DNA from: Phoronis australis
Lineage: Eukaryota > Phoronida > Phoronidae
Length of the DNA stretch: 64,000 bases
NCBI GenBank assembly: GCA_002633005.1
Contig: NMRA01000350.1
Location: 257,642-321,641, forward strand
Direction of reading: 5' to 3'
The stretch's first letter is position 1, and every line of letters starts with the position of its first letter. Shown in pieces: positions 23,942 through 38,900 of this stretch. A program made the position numbers and the translations under genes. A model generated the notes under the pieces. It saw nothing but the letters and a program-made list of their open reading frames with translations, was not told where the DNA came from and ran no database searches.

Positions 23942-26900
23942 GTAAGGTGCGCGTTTTTTTAGCTATGTAAACTTCTATTTTAGTCTCACGGGAATTACTT
24001 CATTCACTGGCACATAATTACATTACCACAATGGGGTGTTGGTGACGTGAAATGTTTCTACTTGTATATTAGACGAACACGTGTCGAGTTATACTTAATC
24101 GAGAAAATTGATTATTCTTCAGTAATTATCATCAACATTACCCAAAGTGACTAGAGGCTCCCAGTATTTTATTCAAAGACCTATTGCTGCTTCTGTATCT
24201 ACGCGAATTAGAATATTTGTGCATTTCGTCACGAAATTATCGATATTTAACGCGTGCATTATGAATTAGTTTTTCATTTGATATGGAAATATTCATGCAT
24301 GCGATTTTGGTTTGTCATCAACCCCTGTCCGAAAACCTGAAGTAGGTAGACACTTTTGGCTAGCATGCACACAAACGTTTTGTCTTGTGCTTATAACGGC
24401 TTTACTTATTTCATATGTGGAATGAGCGTTTGGCAAGAGGTTTAAAAGACATGCTCTTAAAAGTCACTGGCTAAATCTCATTTTAGAAGTCAGCATACTT
24501 AGCTATACAAACCATGACATAGGTGAATACATGCCGGGATAGAAAACAAATTTCACTCTCAAAAGGCCATCTTGGGCAGGACAAGGCTAAGCATGCGCAT
24601 CACCACCTGAAAGGAAAGACAGACCTTCCGACTATCGTTCCTTTCATTTCAGTTTCAGGTACAAGTACAGGTGACCTCGATTCTTGTTAGTGATTGAAAC
24701 CAATTGCTATGACTGGAGGGAATTTTTATTTTAGTTTTGTGTGACGTGTTAGCTCATTTGATGATGTTTTCTTCAAACATTAACTGGACAGGAAATGTTA
24801 CCTTAGCATTTGGCAGAAATTGAAATGAATTTTAATAACAGAAATGCTTTCATTTTACCAAATTCCCTGGTAACTGCGTGGCAAATACACCCCTGTCTCT
24901 AGCTCATATGGTTGAATTTCCGTCCTCATTTCTGGGTCAAGAATTGGAAGGCATAGACAAGGAGCTGTCGCTATGCGACGTACTTGAGGAGATGATGGAC
25001 TTTTAGGTAGCTGAAAGTACATGTATTATAATAAAAACATGGTGCAAAACGTCTTCAAGCAGGCACTAGGTCATGTGCAAACCCTCTCCTTGTAGTGTAG
25101 ATGCACACGCACACCTCGCATCACCCACTCATCTCGCTCTTTCATTTCATTACATTGACAAAACACAAAAACAAATTTTCTGAGATAGATGTTTATTTTT
25201 TAACATTTGTGCTGTACCCCAAGTAACCAATCACCAATTTTTGTGACGCCATAGTTGGGCAATTACGGTTACGTTAGACATACCATTGATAATGCATTTA
25301 GTTGAACCAAAGTATTATGAATAACGAACCAATCATACTCGCGAAACATTCGTTTTTCACTCTCATCACTCTCATGAGTGTTCGTGGTCTTGCATGAGTT
25401 TTGCTTTTCCACGAGCTTCTTGCGCCTGCACGGCTCGGCGACCAATCACTTCAAGTGAAAACATTTTTCTGGTCTACATGTACACGTCAACCAGTAGGTT
25501 CCATCCACTCTTTGTGTTTGATGATCTCACGACACAAAGATTTTGCTCTACGTTGCGGAGTAAAGTTATTATGTTTTCACAAGACTGTATACTGCTGAAG
25601 AGAATATAGAAAAGTGCGCGATGTAGTGGTGGAGCAACCACGATAACTAGATACTCAACTCGATCTGAGGTGTGACGGTTACGTGGCTAACTCGTTCTGT
25701 TTGAAAACCCTCTGGAAACCTGAAGAAGCTTGTTTCAATAGAAGTTGCCATAGTGACAATTAGTCCTCTGACCTAAGTGGAGTCCACGATTTTAATGGTG
25801 TTACCACGAATTTCCACAAACGGCTTGAAAAAATACGTGCTCCAAACAAGTGGTAAATTTAACATATCTTTTTGTAAAATTCAATACTTAGCGGAGGTGT
25901 ACAAATTGACGTAAAGAATGTCCCAGCTTCTGCCACTGCAAATCAAAGAATACACACAGAACACAATTGTCCGGCTTACGTCACGCCGCGTACAGTTGTG
26001 AAAAATCTATTACTTTCACTTGCGTCAATATTTGTGTAGTATATAATCCAATTAATAAATATGAACTCGGTGCCTACTACACATTGCTTTTCCCAAGCCC
26101 ACAGTCACGCTACGCATTTGCCAATCTCTGTGTCTTCACATACTCGATTGGTATCAAGACATCGAAAACTCCATGCTGGGGAAAATTAGTGGTTTTACAT
26201 TACTTCGGATCGTCTAAGGCTGTTCTAGCCGATACTGAGGGTTCAATTACCGAATATGGCCCCGCCGTCATTGAAATGCATTATGGGATGTTACAATTTG
26301 ATATAAAGCTGAACACTTTTTAAGAATTTAAGTGAACAACTCCTACTATATCTAGTCAGAACATTACAAAAACAATTACATAAAATAGCAAGCATCGAAT
26401 GGATACTTAAATTTTTAGCAAATGTTTTGAGTAATGGAGACACTCCTCATCTCATCACGCTGAAGTCAAATCTTACCGCCTACTACGCCAGGTTGCAGCA
26501 GTGACAATAAGAGATTATCAAAACTACGACCCCATCTGGGTTGTCGGAAACTGCCGCTTAGAAGTATACTGGAATGTAACTACCAAGACAAGTGAAACGA
26601 TGACGTTCAGTTATGTGGCAACGGGTAGAATAAAACTAGTAGACACCCAAAACATTTTGATTACAGCCTTATACATTGGAAGGAAACGGTTGATTAATTA
26701 CTGCCTGAGTAAAAATTAAATGATACATTCACACTGTAACAACAATGATGCTTGTACTAGTGTATGGGGTTCGAATAATAAAATAACTTGAGCACTTGTA
26801 CAATACGTTCAACAGAAGTGCCGCGGTATACCTCTGTGTATATTGAAAAACCCACCCAACTACGGGCACATAAGGAGTCTAAGCAAAAAACGACTATTAG

Positions 26901-29900
26901 TGATGAGAATTTCTAAAAGGGAGTGAGTAAAGTTATGAGTGGGCAAAACTGGGCGAAAATGAGGGAGAAAGTGAAACCATGGAAGTGAGCTATTAGGGGC
27001 AATATTGAACAATTAGTTTAGAATCAACAATACAGAAACAAAGGACGTCTAGAATCAGTTCTGCCACACATAGTTGCAATAGGTTCATTTGACTGAGCTG
27101 CAAAAAAGAATCTTAGTCTTTAGGTTTTCCGTCATCCATATTGGGTGTAATTGGTATGAGAAATTGTACACAGCCGAGGCGGCCAATTTCATCATTCTGG
27201 AACAGTTCGACAAAAGCGTTTCGTAGAGGATGTAAAATATAACCGGATACGTAATGTTGGCAATATTCATGAAAATGAGGACAGATTAGAAGCGCAAAGT
27301 ACATAGGATGTCTTCAACTGAAATGTCAACAAACCTGTATTTATTCATAGCTAGTGCACAAAGTTTTACTTCTAAATTTTCAATACTTTATTAAAAAGGT
27401 ATCTTTACTCATGAAATTCCGTTTGAAATTAGCTGCAATGATTTGTCAGATAGTTTCGTATAAGGTTGCCATGGCATCACTGGTAAGATGTATTTTTACA
27501 AGACAAAAAGTTACAAGTTTAGTGGGAAGCCCCAGGTGCGAGCCATGGTCGGACAGTTTAAGAAAACTAATAATTCTCACTTATGCAATGTTGCAGATGT
27601 TTTTTGTGCGGAAAACCAGATATGTTTATATATATCCACTATCATGTCTATTGGATTGACATGTAACAGAACCTTGTCCTTGAATTGAAACAATTTAAGA
27701 TCGGTTTGGACTGAAAGAAATTCCTCATTAGTGATAGAGTGAAGTTTTAATAAAAAGTTATAAATAATAAGCGGTGATTTCGAATTGGGTCCTGGGCTTC
27801 TACCAAAAGAATATCAGACAGGTCTTAATGATTATGGAGGTTGGGGTTGTTCCTAAATCACCACCATGCCATGCAGTTTGATCTAAAATCAGGTACTAGG
27901 TGAATATTATTAACGAATGTGTCGTAAAAGCTCTCAACACCATCACATTTACGCGCTCACGCACTCAAAATGAAGACCAAACACAAGCATATAACTGCCT
28001 TTATCTTCCACCACGATTCGTTCTTCACCCGTCCTAGTTCTTGAACTTGATCTCATTCTGTTTTGCTAAAAGTTTGTACTGAGGGGACGACCCAAAGATG
28101 GGTTTGTATAATCGTCTGCTACGAATTTAGTTAAGAAACAAAATTATGTTGAAACGATTCCGTGACGCCAATTTCTACTGCAAATTCTCACCAAGTCCAA
28201 TGCGATTTGCGATAACGTAAAACTCTTACTTAACTCTGACTAGATTTTACCTAAGATTCATCATTCAACAGCCGCCAGCAATTAATGATCTTTGACAAAC
28301 TGCAATCATTCGTTACAGACCGACAATCAGGCCTATTCACTCATTCACTCACGGGGATATCATTTTAAACGGCGTTGTTCTTCAGTGGCAAATTTGCTCC
28401 TGTTTCTAATCACGTAATTGTGCTAAACTTCGTCATTCTTCGATTTTCTCTTTGAGAGTCACAAACCTTTTAGTTTGAAAAATTGAGGCAATGAACTTGA
28501 GCGACATTTCACTAATGACGGAAATAGTATTGAAATCCGATTATGGGAGAAACTTGAACAAACTGCGATGACAGTAAAACAGTTGCACAATCACATTTTC
28601 AAGGGCTGCAGGTCGTTAGCTATTAAAACCAAAGAATGTTTTCTACTTTACGTGTACAATGTGTTTGTGTCACGTTACTTAAGTTACTGTATGGTCCTTC
28701 AAAGCTGCCTAGTGTAGCCAACTGCGCCTAATACAAATGAATCGACTTCGATCTTGTTTTCATAAGTCACTAATTGAATGAATACAACACAGTCTAATTC
28801 GGTTGAGAGAAAAGTTTTATTGACTGAAAAGCACGAGTACAGTTGGAAATTACCATTTATGCTTGGGGACTTCACTTCATTTAGTGCGAAAAGGAAATAA
28901 TTGCCACGTAAATGCTCAACCAGGGTCATAGTATTTTGATTTCAATCACAAACATGGTGACAATGACGAAAGGGGGAATGGGGAATAATGATGATGATGG
29001 AGATGAAATTTTTGGCTTGAGTCGTCAGTGATGACGATAACCATGACAAAAAGGAAGTACAGTATCTGAAAACGATGATGGCAATGACGATGATGACGAG
29101 AGCTGTGATAATTATGTCAGCTGTGATAGTGATGACGATGATGTTGTTGGCGGTGTTTACAATGGTGGTTATATTGATGAGGAAAAATGATAGCGGTGTG
29201 ATTAAGGCGTTAGCGGCGGTGATGAGGAACTCGGATGAAGTAGGTGGTGATGATATTCAGTTGTAATGGCAGAGGTGATAGTGACTGTTTTGTTAATAAT
29301 GATGAAGATGGTTGCGGTGGTTGATGATGACCGTAATGATAGGAGTCTTGGTGATAATCATGACGCCGATGATGAAGGTTGTTACGATGATGGTGGTGAT
29401 GATGATAATACTGATTATGATGCCTATAATGGTGACGAGTGGTGATGGGGATGATGCCTATAATGGTGACGAGCGGTGGTGGGGATGATGCCTATAATGG
29501 TGATGAGTGGTCGTGGGGATGATGGCTATAATGGTGACGAGCGGTGGTGGGGATGATGGTTATAATGGTGACGAGTGGTGGTGGGGATGATGCCTATAAT
29601 GGTGACGAGTGGTGGTGGGGATGATGCCTATAATGGTGACGAGTGGTCGTGGGGATGATGGCTATAATGGTGATGAGTGGTCGTGGGGATGATGCCTATA
29701 ATGGTGACGAGTGGTGGTGGGGATGATTCTGAAGATGTTGATGTTAATGGCTGTGACAGTGGTATGAGAATAATTGAAACGACTAGGAACAACTGCGGAT
29801 CAATGGGTTTCAGTTTAATGTGAAGCGATCGTTGAAGTTCTTATTCGGTACATAATCACAGCAAGTGACCGTGTAAAAAGCACGAATGACTTATTGGTAA

Positions 29901-32900
29901 TCGACTCTTAACAAAAATACAACACCATTAACAAAGAACCTACACTCTCATGCCAATTCATGTATTGAATTTGTTCGTAATAGGTTACAATGGGTCAGTT
30001 GTTTTAGCCTTTGTAGGTGCATTGATGTTTGTTGTTGTAAAGATAATATGTGATTGTTCTTGTATTATGTACGCTTTGTAGGTCGCAAATAATGCATGTC
30101 CCTATGATTTCCGGTGTAGTACACTTGTCCGCTATCTAAATTGCAAATCAGGTGATGAATATATGGATTGAGCTTTTCACGTTATTTGAGGGGAAGCCAG
30201 AGAGCTTTGCGAGAACCCAGTCTTGCAAAACAATCGTTTTCAATGTATTTTGGAAGCCCGTTCCAGGCATTCATACTCATGCTGTAGATGAGCCAGGTTT
30301 CTTTCAGTGGCGGATCTAGGATACCATAAGGGGGGAGGGCCAACATGTTGCCTCGGACAATTGGGCAAAGCGCGATGGTATGCTCAGGCGCCCGAAAAGT
30401 TGGCGGGGACCGGCGATGCGACCCTGGTACCCCCAAAATCTATCGGTGGACTAAAAACAAAAAACCCAACACGATTATGCCTGAGCATCCCCTCCCCTTC
30501 CTTGTCCGCTGCCATTCCTTGTTGGTAATGACATCCCATATTTCCGCACGCTTCACGCTGTTGCTGTTTAATTTTACTTGCACCAGCCAGGGGGGAGCGG
30601 GCCCCCTGCCCCTCCCTAAATCCGCCAACAAAAGACTTTTGTTCGTTTTAACCCAAGTAGGCGAGGCTCGAATACCGAAATTAGCCAGATTTTACCATTT
30701 CGATACACTCGGACATAGTTCAATTTCATGTGTGCTTTGTGCTCAACCATGGACTATAATACACCACCGCCAATTTCGGAGTAAAACTATAAAAGATCTG
30801 TAATGTTACTTTTAACCACTAGTTGGCGCTCCACCTGCCATTCGCTTGGACGCACTAAAAAGCCAGACAACACTTCATCAAATCTGCAACATTTCGTGAG
30901 TCCGCGCTCAGAATAAAGTAGTCCGCCCAGTGGATGTTGAAATTTCAAACTTGAAATCCCAAAAATTGTAAAATATGCTATAAGCTTGCAATTGCAGCAA
31001 CGTATCAATACCCCAAAAATGTTTTGTACGGTCTGTAAATGCGCTATTTCTTAAAGGAGCATGCCACCCAAAAAACAACCTAATTTGTATCAATTTAGAT
31101 CGAGTAGTTCTACTCCATAGCGACACGCATTGTTGCGTTACCTGACACTTGACGGCAGACGGAGGTGTTGAAATTATCCAATGACGTCATCGGTTTCACA
31201 CACCGTTTGTTCAGCAGTTCACAACACGGGTTACTGATGTCAGCTCATCATTTGAAGTCATCGTTTAACACCAATAAATCATCAAACTTCGATGTAAAAT
31301 CCTTAAAAATACACAGAGTTCTTATAAAACGTGTTGTTTTATTTCGCACTTACGGATTTATTGGTATTTGGACACACCATAGCCTACAAAGTTCGGCAGG
31401 CCAATAAGGTTCCCGCGTAGCAGGAGTCTGGGGTGTGTTCGGAGATAATTTCGAAGTATTTTCAGTGATATACACCTAGATCTGTATTGTTTAGATTTGT
31501 GATTTTTTGAGTTCTAAACACAAAACGCTTGTTATCCTGGCCAATGGCTCAAAGCCCGATCAGGCCCGTCGCGGCCAGCCGGATTGACTCGTTATCCCGG
31601 CCAGTGGCTCGGAATCTGGTCAGACATCACGAACGTAAACCAGCCAAAGTACAGTGGAAACTGAACTTCCAGTCAAGGAAATACTATACTAGTGAGCCAA
31701 AGTAATGTGCAGGTGATTATGAAGGCCACTGACACCGGAGATGTTTCACGGCCTCATACTTGCTATTTACAGCGTACATTTCATTCTTCACTACCATGAG
31801 CCACTTCCTAAGCATTTCGGACTCTCGAGGAAGTAAAAAAACGATATACCCGCTTTCCTCGCAGCTGCTTATTCGCACATGCGGGAACGATGCACTGCAA
31901 TATAGCCGCATTCACTCTGCATATGAACCACTGACGTCGCTAGCGTCGTTTCTCACTTTCCTCACAGGTTAACGCGACACCTCTTGGCAAGGCAAGATCG
32001 ACCTTATGCGAGGCGATGTGGATATAGATCGACTAAGACGGCAAAAAAGACTAATTAAATCAGGTGGCATTCTCCTTTAAGGTGTGCAACTATTGGAACC
32101 GGTCTCATGTGACACAAAATATTCGAGGAAACTTAATAATAAATAAGATTCAGTCAAACAAGTCACAGGCGCATTCACATAACAGGACAGCAGTTAGGAC
32201 ATCTGGAATAAAAATGACGTAGTTGTCGTTAAAATGTCTCCCTATTCGCCAATTAAGGCACATTTTCGTTCCACTCGCCGCTCCTTATAAATAAACTGGC
32301 CTTGAGAGTGGATTTGGGTTGATTCCGTCAGTTGATGTTATTGTTTAATATATGCAGTTGGAACCAACAGTCGCGCGCTGGTTGTCAAACGTAGTTACTG
32401 TAGTCGTGACCAAAGTCGTCGAGTTAAAGAAAGAAAGGGGTAATCAACCATTTCAACAACTCACTACAACGTGAACTATTATATATATAGCATACCAGCC
32501 TTATTTACGAGAGGCGATGACGAAAGCACCGCTGTCTGATTCCTTGCCTAAACGCTAGATGTCGTAAAGACTGTGAAAGAGTCTGGCATTGATGTAGCCT
32601 CTTTCCAGCCTCCAGCGCGAAGTCGGTTTCACGGAGGCACTGCCCGGTCTCACTGCCTCCTCCAATGCTATACATAACGCCTAGACTCTGGAAGCAACTT
32701 TCCGACAGATTACAACAATGTGGTACCACAACTTTTTAAAAGAATTCTGGGTTGTTTGAGGGGGGTTTGAAGAAAACGTTATATACAGCGGAACGTAGGT
32801 GATCTTTCTCATTACTGACGTGTTCACAAACACAACCAAATCTATAGGCGGTGAACGTAGCCGGCGGCTACATTACTTCCTTCGTGCAAGCCGGTAGTTA

Positions 32901-35900
32901 GCGAGTAAAAGTTCATGACTGTATTCGTCTTCTTGTGTTGAATGTCACGTGAGTTGAGTTGCCTTGTGACATGTAGGTGTCGCTCAGTGCTGCACATTTA
33001 CCAAGGATCTGTTGTCTAACGTTTCAGATTGTGCACCGAGCTGTTTTCTAATGCCATAAAGAAGATTTTAAATTTCAATTAGAAAACCAGAAAATGAAAA
33101 ACAAACGTTGTTCAGAAACGCTGGACAAGAACACCGTCAGTTATGTAAATGTGTAAAGCGAATTTCAAACTGTACCAATCGACTTGATGGCAAACATCGT
33201 CTTCCTTGATCGTTTTTTGGGGATGAAAACGCGCAGTAACCACTGTTTGCGTATTTTAGGAAAACGTGTAGTAACCACTGTTTGTGTATTTTTGGAAAAC
33301 GCGTAGTAACCACTGTTTGCGTATTTTAGGAAAACGTGTAGTAACCACTGCATCGGGCCTGCGCTTTTTCTTATTTAACGTTCCAGCTGTGTTTCTTTAG
33401 TGTTCAGTAAGTGCAACAGCTAATTAAGTCGTTCTTTTTACCAACCACATGCGACTTGTCTGATTAGCATCGATTTTCAGATTAAAACCGCACCATGATT
33501 AGTCTTGCTCCGATGTCGCGAGCATGTAGACTTAATGTTCCATTTTAATTTCTGTTCGCAGTACCTGCTATTAGACGCTGTGGCACAGGGGTACTTTATT
33601 TTACAAGTCCTACGGTGACGTACCTCCAATGCGACCACTTTTTGTGCGGAAAATGGAATACAGTTTTGATCGATTAATACATGTATTTATACGATAAGGT
33701 TAAAAAAGTAAAGAAAATTGTTTGTTGCGCTACAAACTGACGTTTCATTAGTAATCTCGGGAGGGGGGTTGGGGGAATGGCATTCGGGGGAATTAGGCAA
33801 TGTATGAACATTTCTTCCCTTCCGTCGCGCTCCACTTTTCATTATTAAGGCGATAACGCACCCGAGTGACGGAATTGTTTTTGAATTTAATTTTGTTCAT
33901 AGCTGCTCTGTCTGTCAATGTATGTTTTCATTTTGTCCTGATTTAAATAGACTTGGATTTTGTCACTTGTTCTTGCTGTTTTATCCCAACGAATTGAAAA
34001 ATATTTTCAGTAAATGGTGCTTACATCTGGCAACGCAGTTGTTTTTATTCAGTGGCGGATCTAGGATATCANCTGCACCAATCGACTTGATGGCAAACAT
34101 CGTCTTCCTTGATCGTTTTTTGGGGAGGACAACGTGCAGTAACCACTGTTTGCGTATTTTAGGAAAACGCGTAGTAACCACTGTTTGTGTATTTTAGGAA
34201 AACGTGTAGTAACCACTGTTTGTGTATTTTTGGAAAACGCATAGTAACCACTGCATCGGGCCTGCGCTTTTTCTTATTTAACGTTCCAGCTGTGTTTCTT
34301 TAGTGTTCAGTAAGTGCAACAGCTAATTAAGTCGTTCTTTTTACCCACCACATGCGACTTGTCTGATTAGCATCGATTTTCAGATTAGAACCGCACCATG
34401 ATTAGTCTTGCTCCGATGTCGCGAGCATGTAGACTTAATGTTCTTTTTAATTTCTGTTCGCAGTACCTGTTATTAGACGCTGTGGCACAGGGGTACTTTA
34501 TTTTACAAGTCCTACGGTGACGTACCTCCAATGCGACCACTTTTTGTGCGGAAAATGGAATACAGTTTTGATCGATTAATACATGCATTTATACGACAAG
34601 GTTAAAAAAGTAAAGACAATTTTTTGTTGCGCTACAAACTGATTTTTCATTAGTAATCTCGGGAGAGGGGTTGGGGGAATGGCATTCGGGGGAATTAGGC
34701 AATGTATGAACATTTCATCCCTTCCGTCGCGCTCCACTTTTCATTATTAGGGCGATAACGCACCCGAGTGACGGAATTGTTTTTGAATTTAATTCTGTTA
34801 ATAGCTTGTCTGTCTGTCAATGTATGTTTTCATTTTTACCTGATTTAAATAGACTTGAATTTTGTCACTTGTTTTTGCTTTATCCCAGCGAATTGAAAAA
34901 TACTTTCAGTAAACGGTGCTTTCATCTGGCAACGCAGTTGTTTTTATTTTATCGTAATTTACATATATTTTTCTTGCTCGGCTTTCAAATATCCTAAAAC
35001 TATCAGTTTTCTAGCAAGGATCGTATTCCTTCAAAATATCTGTAAATACAAGTTGAACTCATATATTTTCAATATATTTAACCAATGCAAAAACGGATTG
35101 TATTCAATAGATACTTGGATACTGCACATGACAGTGTTTTTACATCAAAGACGTGATTTTAACGGGGATCCATGTAACATCTACAGTGTAAACTTTGCTT
35201 TTGTCGACGTGACGGCGCGGTTTTCTCCGTGAAGAATCGCGATTAAAAATCACGGTCACGTGACTACAAACGTTCGAACATTATGCTTTATGCATACATC
35301 ATTTTTCTGTGGTAATCAGAAATTTCAAAATATGTGGTTTTATGGACGAAAAGGTAACACCAGAAAGCGTATTGGTTATTTCAAGCAAGATATTCTTTCC
35401 AAAAACGTTGGTGTCCTTTTCGTTCCCCTTGATGATCATCGTTCCCTGTGGTTAGCTACTAGTAGCAAAAAGTCGTTCACATAACTCATTTAGAGATTTC
35501 TAGTCTATTCTAGAACACTTTTATTCTGCTGGGATTCGCTATGTGCTCCACCTCGAGTCGTGCACTCATCTTGTACTTACGCGATTTCATTTGACACCTA
35601 TAGATGGAGCGCCGAAGAATCTCAATCCTAATCAATATTTGAATCTTGTTTTAAAAGTACCGCAGACTTGATGTACAAGTGTCTTGCGTAACTTAACGGT
35701 TTTGTGTTGTTACACAGCGTATACTGAATAACAGTCTCGGTGATATACATACGAGGAACTAAAGTCACATTAACGTGTATAAAAGAAGTTTTCTGCGATC
35801 ACAAGGTAACCGCTCCCGGATCAATGCACTGCTGGCGGAGTTAACTCCCACTCGTTTACGTAGACCGTATTTATCTGGTCATAAAATCATTGGGAGCAAA

Positions 35901-38900
35901 TGACTGACAGCCAAAGGTGAGAATAATTGCAAGAAAATCGCAGAAGCATCACAAATTTTACTATTTTCTACCCCTGCTCAAAGTTAATAACATTAAGAAG
36001 TCACTCCCATCCAACAATATTCGCCAAAACCCATTTCGGCCCGAAAACCGAGTGTGCAAAGGTAATTTTTTAATACTTTAATGAGACAAACTTGGTAAAA
36101 ACAGGAAATATGCATTGTTGAAATTTACAATAATTAAAATCAATCATCTGAAATACTGGTTTGTTCAGGTACAATCGATTATTGAAAGATTAATTATTAA
36201 TTCTTCACTCCTTTTTCTCAGCGTAAGTGTTAGTAAGTCATTCCCGCAAAGTGTTTAGACTAATAAATGTCTGGTTTCCTGGGGCTATTGTTTCAACAAA
36301 GAAGGGACATTTGTAACGGTATACACTTGTGCGGCACATAAAATATCAATTTCGATCAATATGTAAAGTGAGCAGTTAGATGATTTCTTTGGTGATGACA
36401 AATTCATTGAAAAGTGGCGTGCACAAAACTATAAGCCCCTAAACCCAAACTCTTGTCGTTAACAAAGACCAACTACTGACATAGTTGATTGCAGTGACGT
36501 TGAATACCAGTATACCTCCAGAAAAATCTTTTGATATGGATATAATGTTTTGTAACTTTAAGTTAACTTTTGTTCAGAGCAATGAACATAAGACTTGCAT
36601 GACTTTAACAACAATAAGAAATGAAGTGTCATTCGAATCGATTTTTGAAGTAGGGTTCATTACACGGATTAAAAATTGGCCATTTTTCACATGTTGTACC
36701 AAAGAACTGATTGTGAAAGAGTTACGTTACTGTACTTGTCTACAGCGCATCAACCTGTGTAATCAGTTTTAGTGCCCCATCAATGCGTCATAACCAGCCC
36801 GAGATCCCAACAAAATCGCAAAGAAATTCATACATGTAGAACACTGCACAAAGATTGCTAAGCGATTTTCTTTGGGGTTTACTGTTAACTTAGTACGTAG
36901 GAGGGTGAAATCAAGAATTGGACAGAACATACTCTATCTTGCTTGCGCCAGCTTGAAAATTAACATGAACATTTAGCATCGACGATTTCAAAGTCATAAT
37001 TGGCTTGTAAATTGTAATTCGCTTTCTACGATGCACGCTTTGGGCGCGAAGTAACTTCGTAACTTGTTATGTAGCTGGGAAATAATTTATCGATTAATTC
37101 TCAGAAGCAGGTGCATTTAAAGTGAAACTCAATAGCTGCAGAAGTTACTTTACTAATGTGTTGAAGCTGAGTTAGGGTGTGAGAATAAATAAATAAATCA
37201 CAGACATTGTTTCGTAATAGATTTGAATGCATTAACAGAATCACATATTTACCCCAGGACCCGGGGTCTAATCTTTCTACTCGGAATCGATCTAGAAATA
37301 ATTATTTTTTGACCTGTCACGTTTTACTTTAATCATTAGACAAGTGTCTTTTTATGTGCTGGAAATTGTTTTTGTTTACGCTGATCAGTGTCTAATTCAA
37401 ACTCACAATTGATGACTGTAGATTCGATCTACAAACTCAAATGAAAACGTCAAATTTCGAGTAGTGAAATTTCAAATTTAGATTTGAAACTTATCGCGTT
37501 ATTGCTGGGGCCATCACGTGTAAGCTAATATTAGACAGCCATCCGCCTAAACCAAAGTCTACTCGACCACAGAATAATACACGCTTATCTTGAGTTCGTT
37601 CAAAGGTGGAACGGAAAATATCTTGCGAGTTCTATTTCGACTACAAAAAAATAGAACGCAGTCCCTGGATAAGAGTTCACGCAGCATTACAGAGATACAC
37701 AAAGATCATGTTACAAGGCAACATTACAGGATGAGTGAATAGAATCTTGGTCCCGCGTTGTCGAAAGTCGTACGCGTGAGTCGACGTACGTAGCTAAAAC
37801 GTTCCTACACACGTGATTTCAAACGTGACACCGTTCTTTTAGAGAAACAAAACGCTGCTGCTAAGATAACTTATACGTTAGAGTTGATGTGAAGTGTGTA
37901 AGTAAAGTATCAAAAGTAAAGGGTAAGGCAGTCTTATACTACAACTACTGAGGTGTACGAGCTTTGATAGACTGTGCCGTGAAGTACTAATGGTCGTACG
38001 ACCTGTCGTAGCACAGACTTTCGCCGACATGTGATTGTGAAGGCAACGCCGTGGTCAGTGAGAAAAGACACGTTCCTAACGTAGATTTCACCTTAGTCGC
38101 TATTTAAATATTTGACATCCGTTTTGATAAATCACTTTAACAACTTCGTGCCTGTAAAAATATAACCTACGGCGATATTGCGTACAAGTACTTTCGATAT
38201 AACAAGCCAAACTATCTGGAAGTTTAAAAGTACAAAACTATCGCATAATCAGCAAACTTACTTAAGATCGGTCTTGTTATTGATTACGATGCTCATTATT
38301 CATTAGGGTCGTTTTTACATTAATAAACGCATTAATCACCGTCTGTTGATCAAAGACGTCGTTAATATAATTAGATGAAGGAGTCGGCTAGTGGACACAG
38401 ATTAACTTCTTGAAGCAAATACTTAGTTGGTCCGTCGACAGTTCTGCTGACGTCCACCATTTCGTTGTTCAGTTTATTTTTAATGGACGAAATTCTGGTC
38501 GATTATGTAAAGTCAAAGGGGGTATTCTTAATCGCCAAGCCGCACAATCGATGTGAGGCTGCCGCAATGACGCTTTGATTTCTTAGCAATCGCAACTCAA
38601 ACAGGAGCTACGTCTTTCTCTAAGGACTGTCACGGTGGCATGGCTGCTCATTTTCAGCACGAGGCCGTTTTATTCCAACTCAGGATGCAAGTACCCAGAG
38701 AGCGCGTCTTTAAACGTTCCAGAGATAAAGGCCTTGCTTTGTGGCACGATTTTAACTACGGTGTGCACAGTTCGGAATGACTGTTGCGTGACTTTTGATG
38801 ATGACTTCGACAAACCTCCCCGGATGGAGATGGATGCCGTCATTATGCTAACTATGCTCGTCATCGGATGTCTGGGTAATATGTTCACGCAATTACTACA

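Noticed and set aside
29075-29266. Met-rich ORF in GAT repeats
   Set aside because: It arises from GATGATGAC low-complexity sequence; composition is fully explained by the repeat.
30182-30290. Minus-strand WNGLPKYI-type frame as a retrotransposon 3' end
   Set aside because: Only a handful of residues resemble the usual C-terminal motif and nothing upstream supports it.
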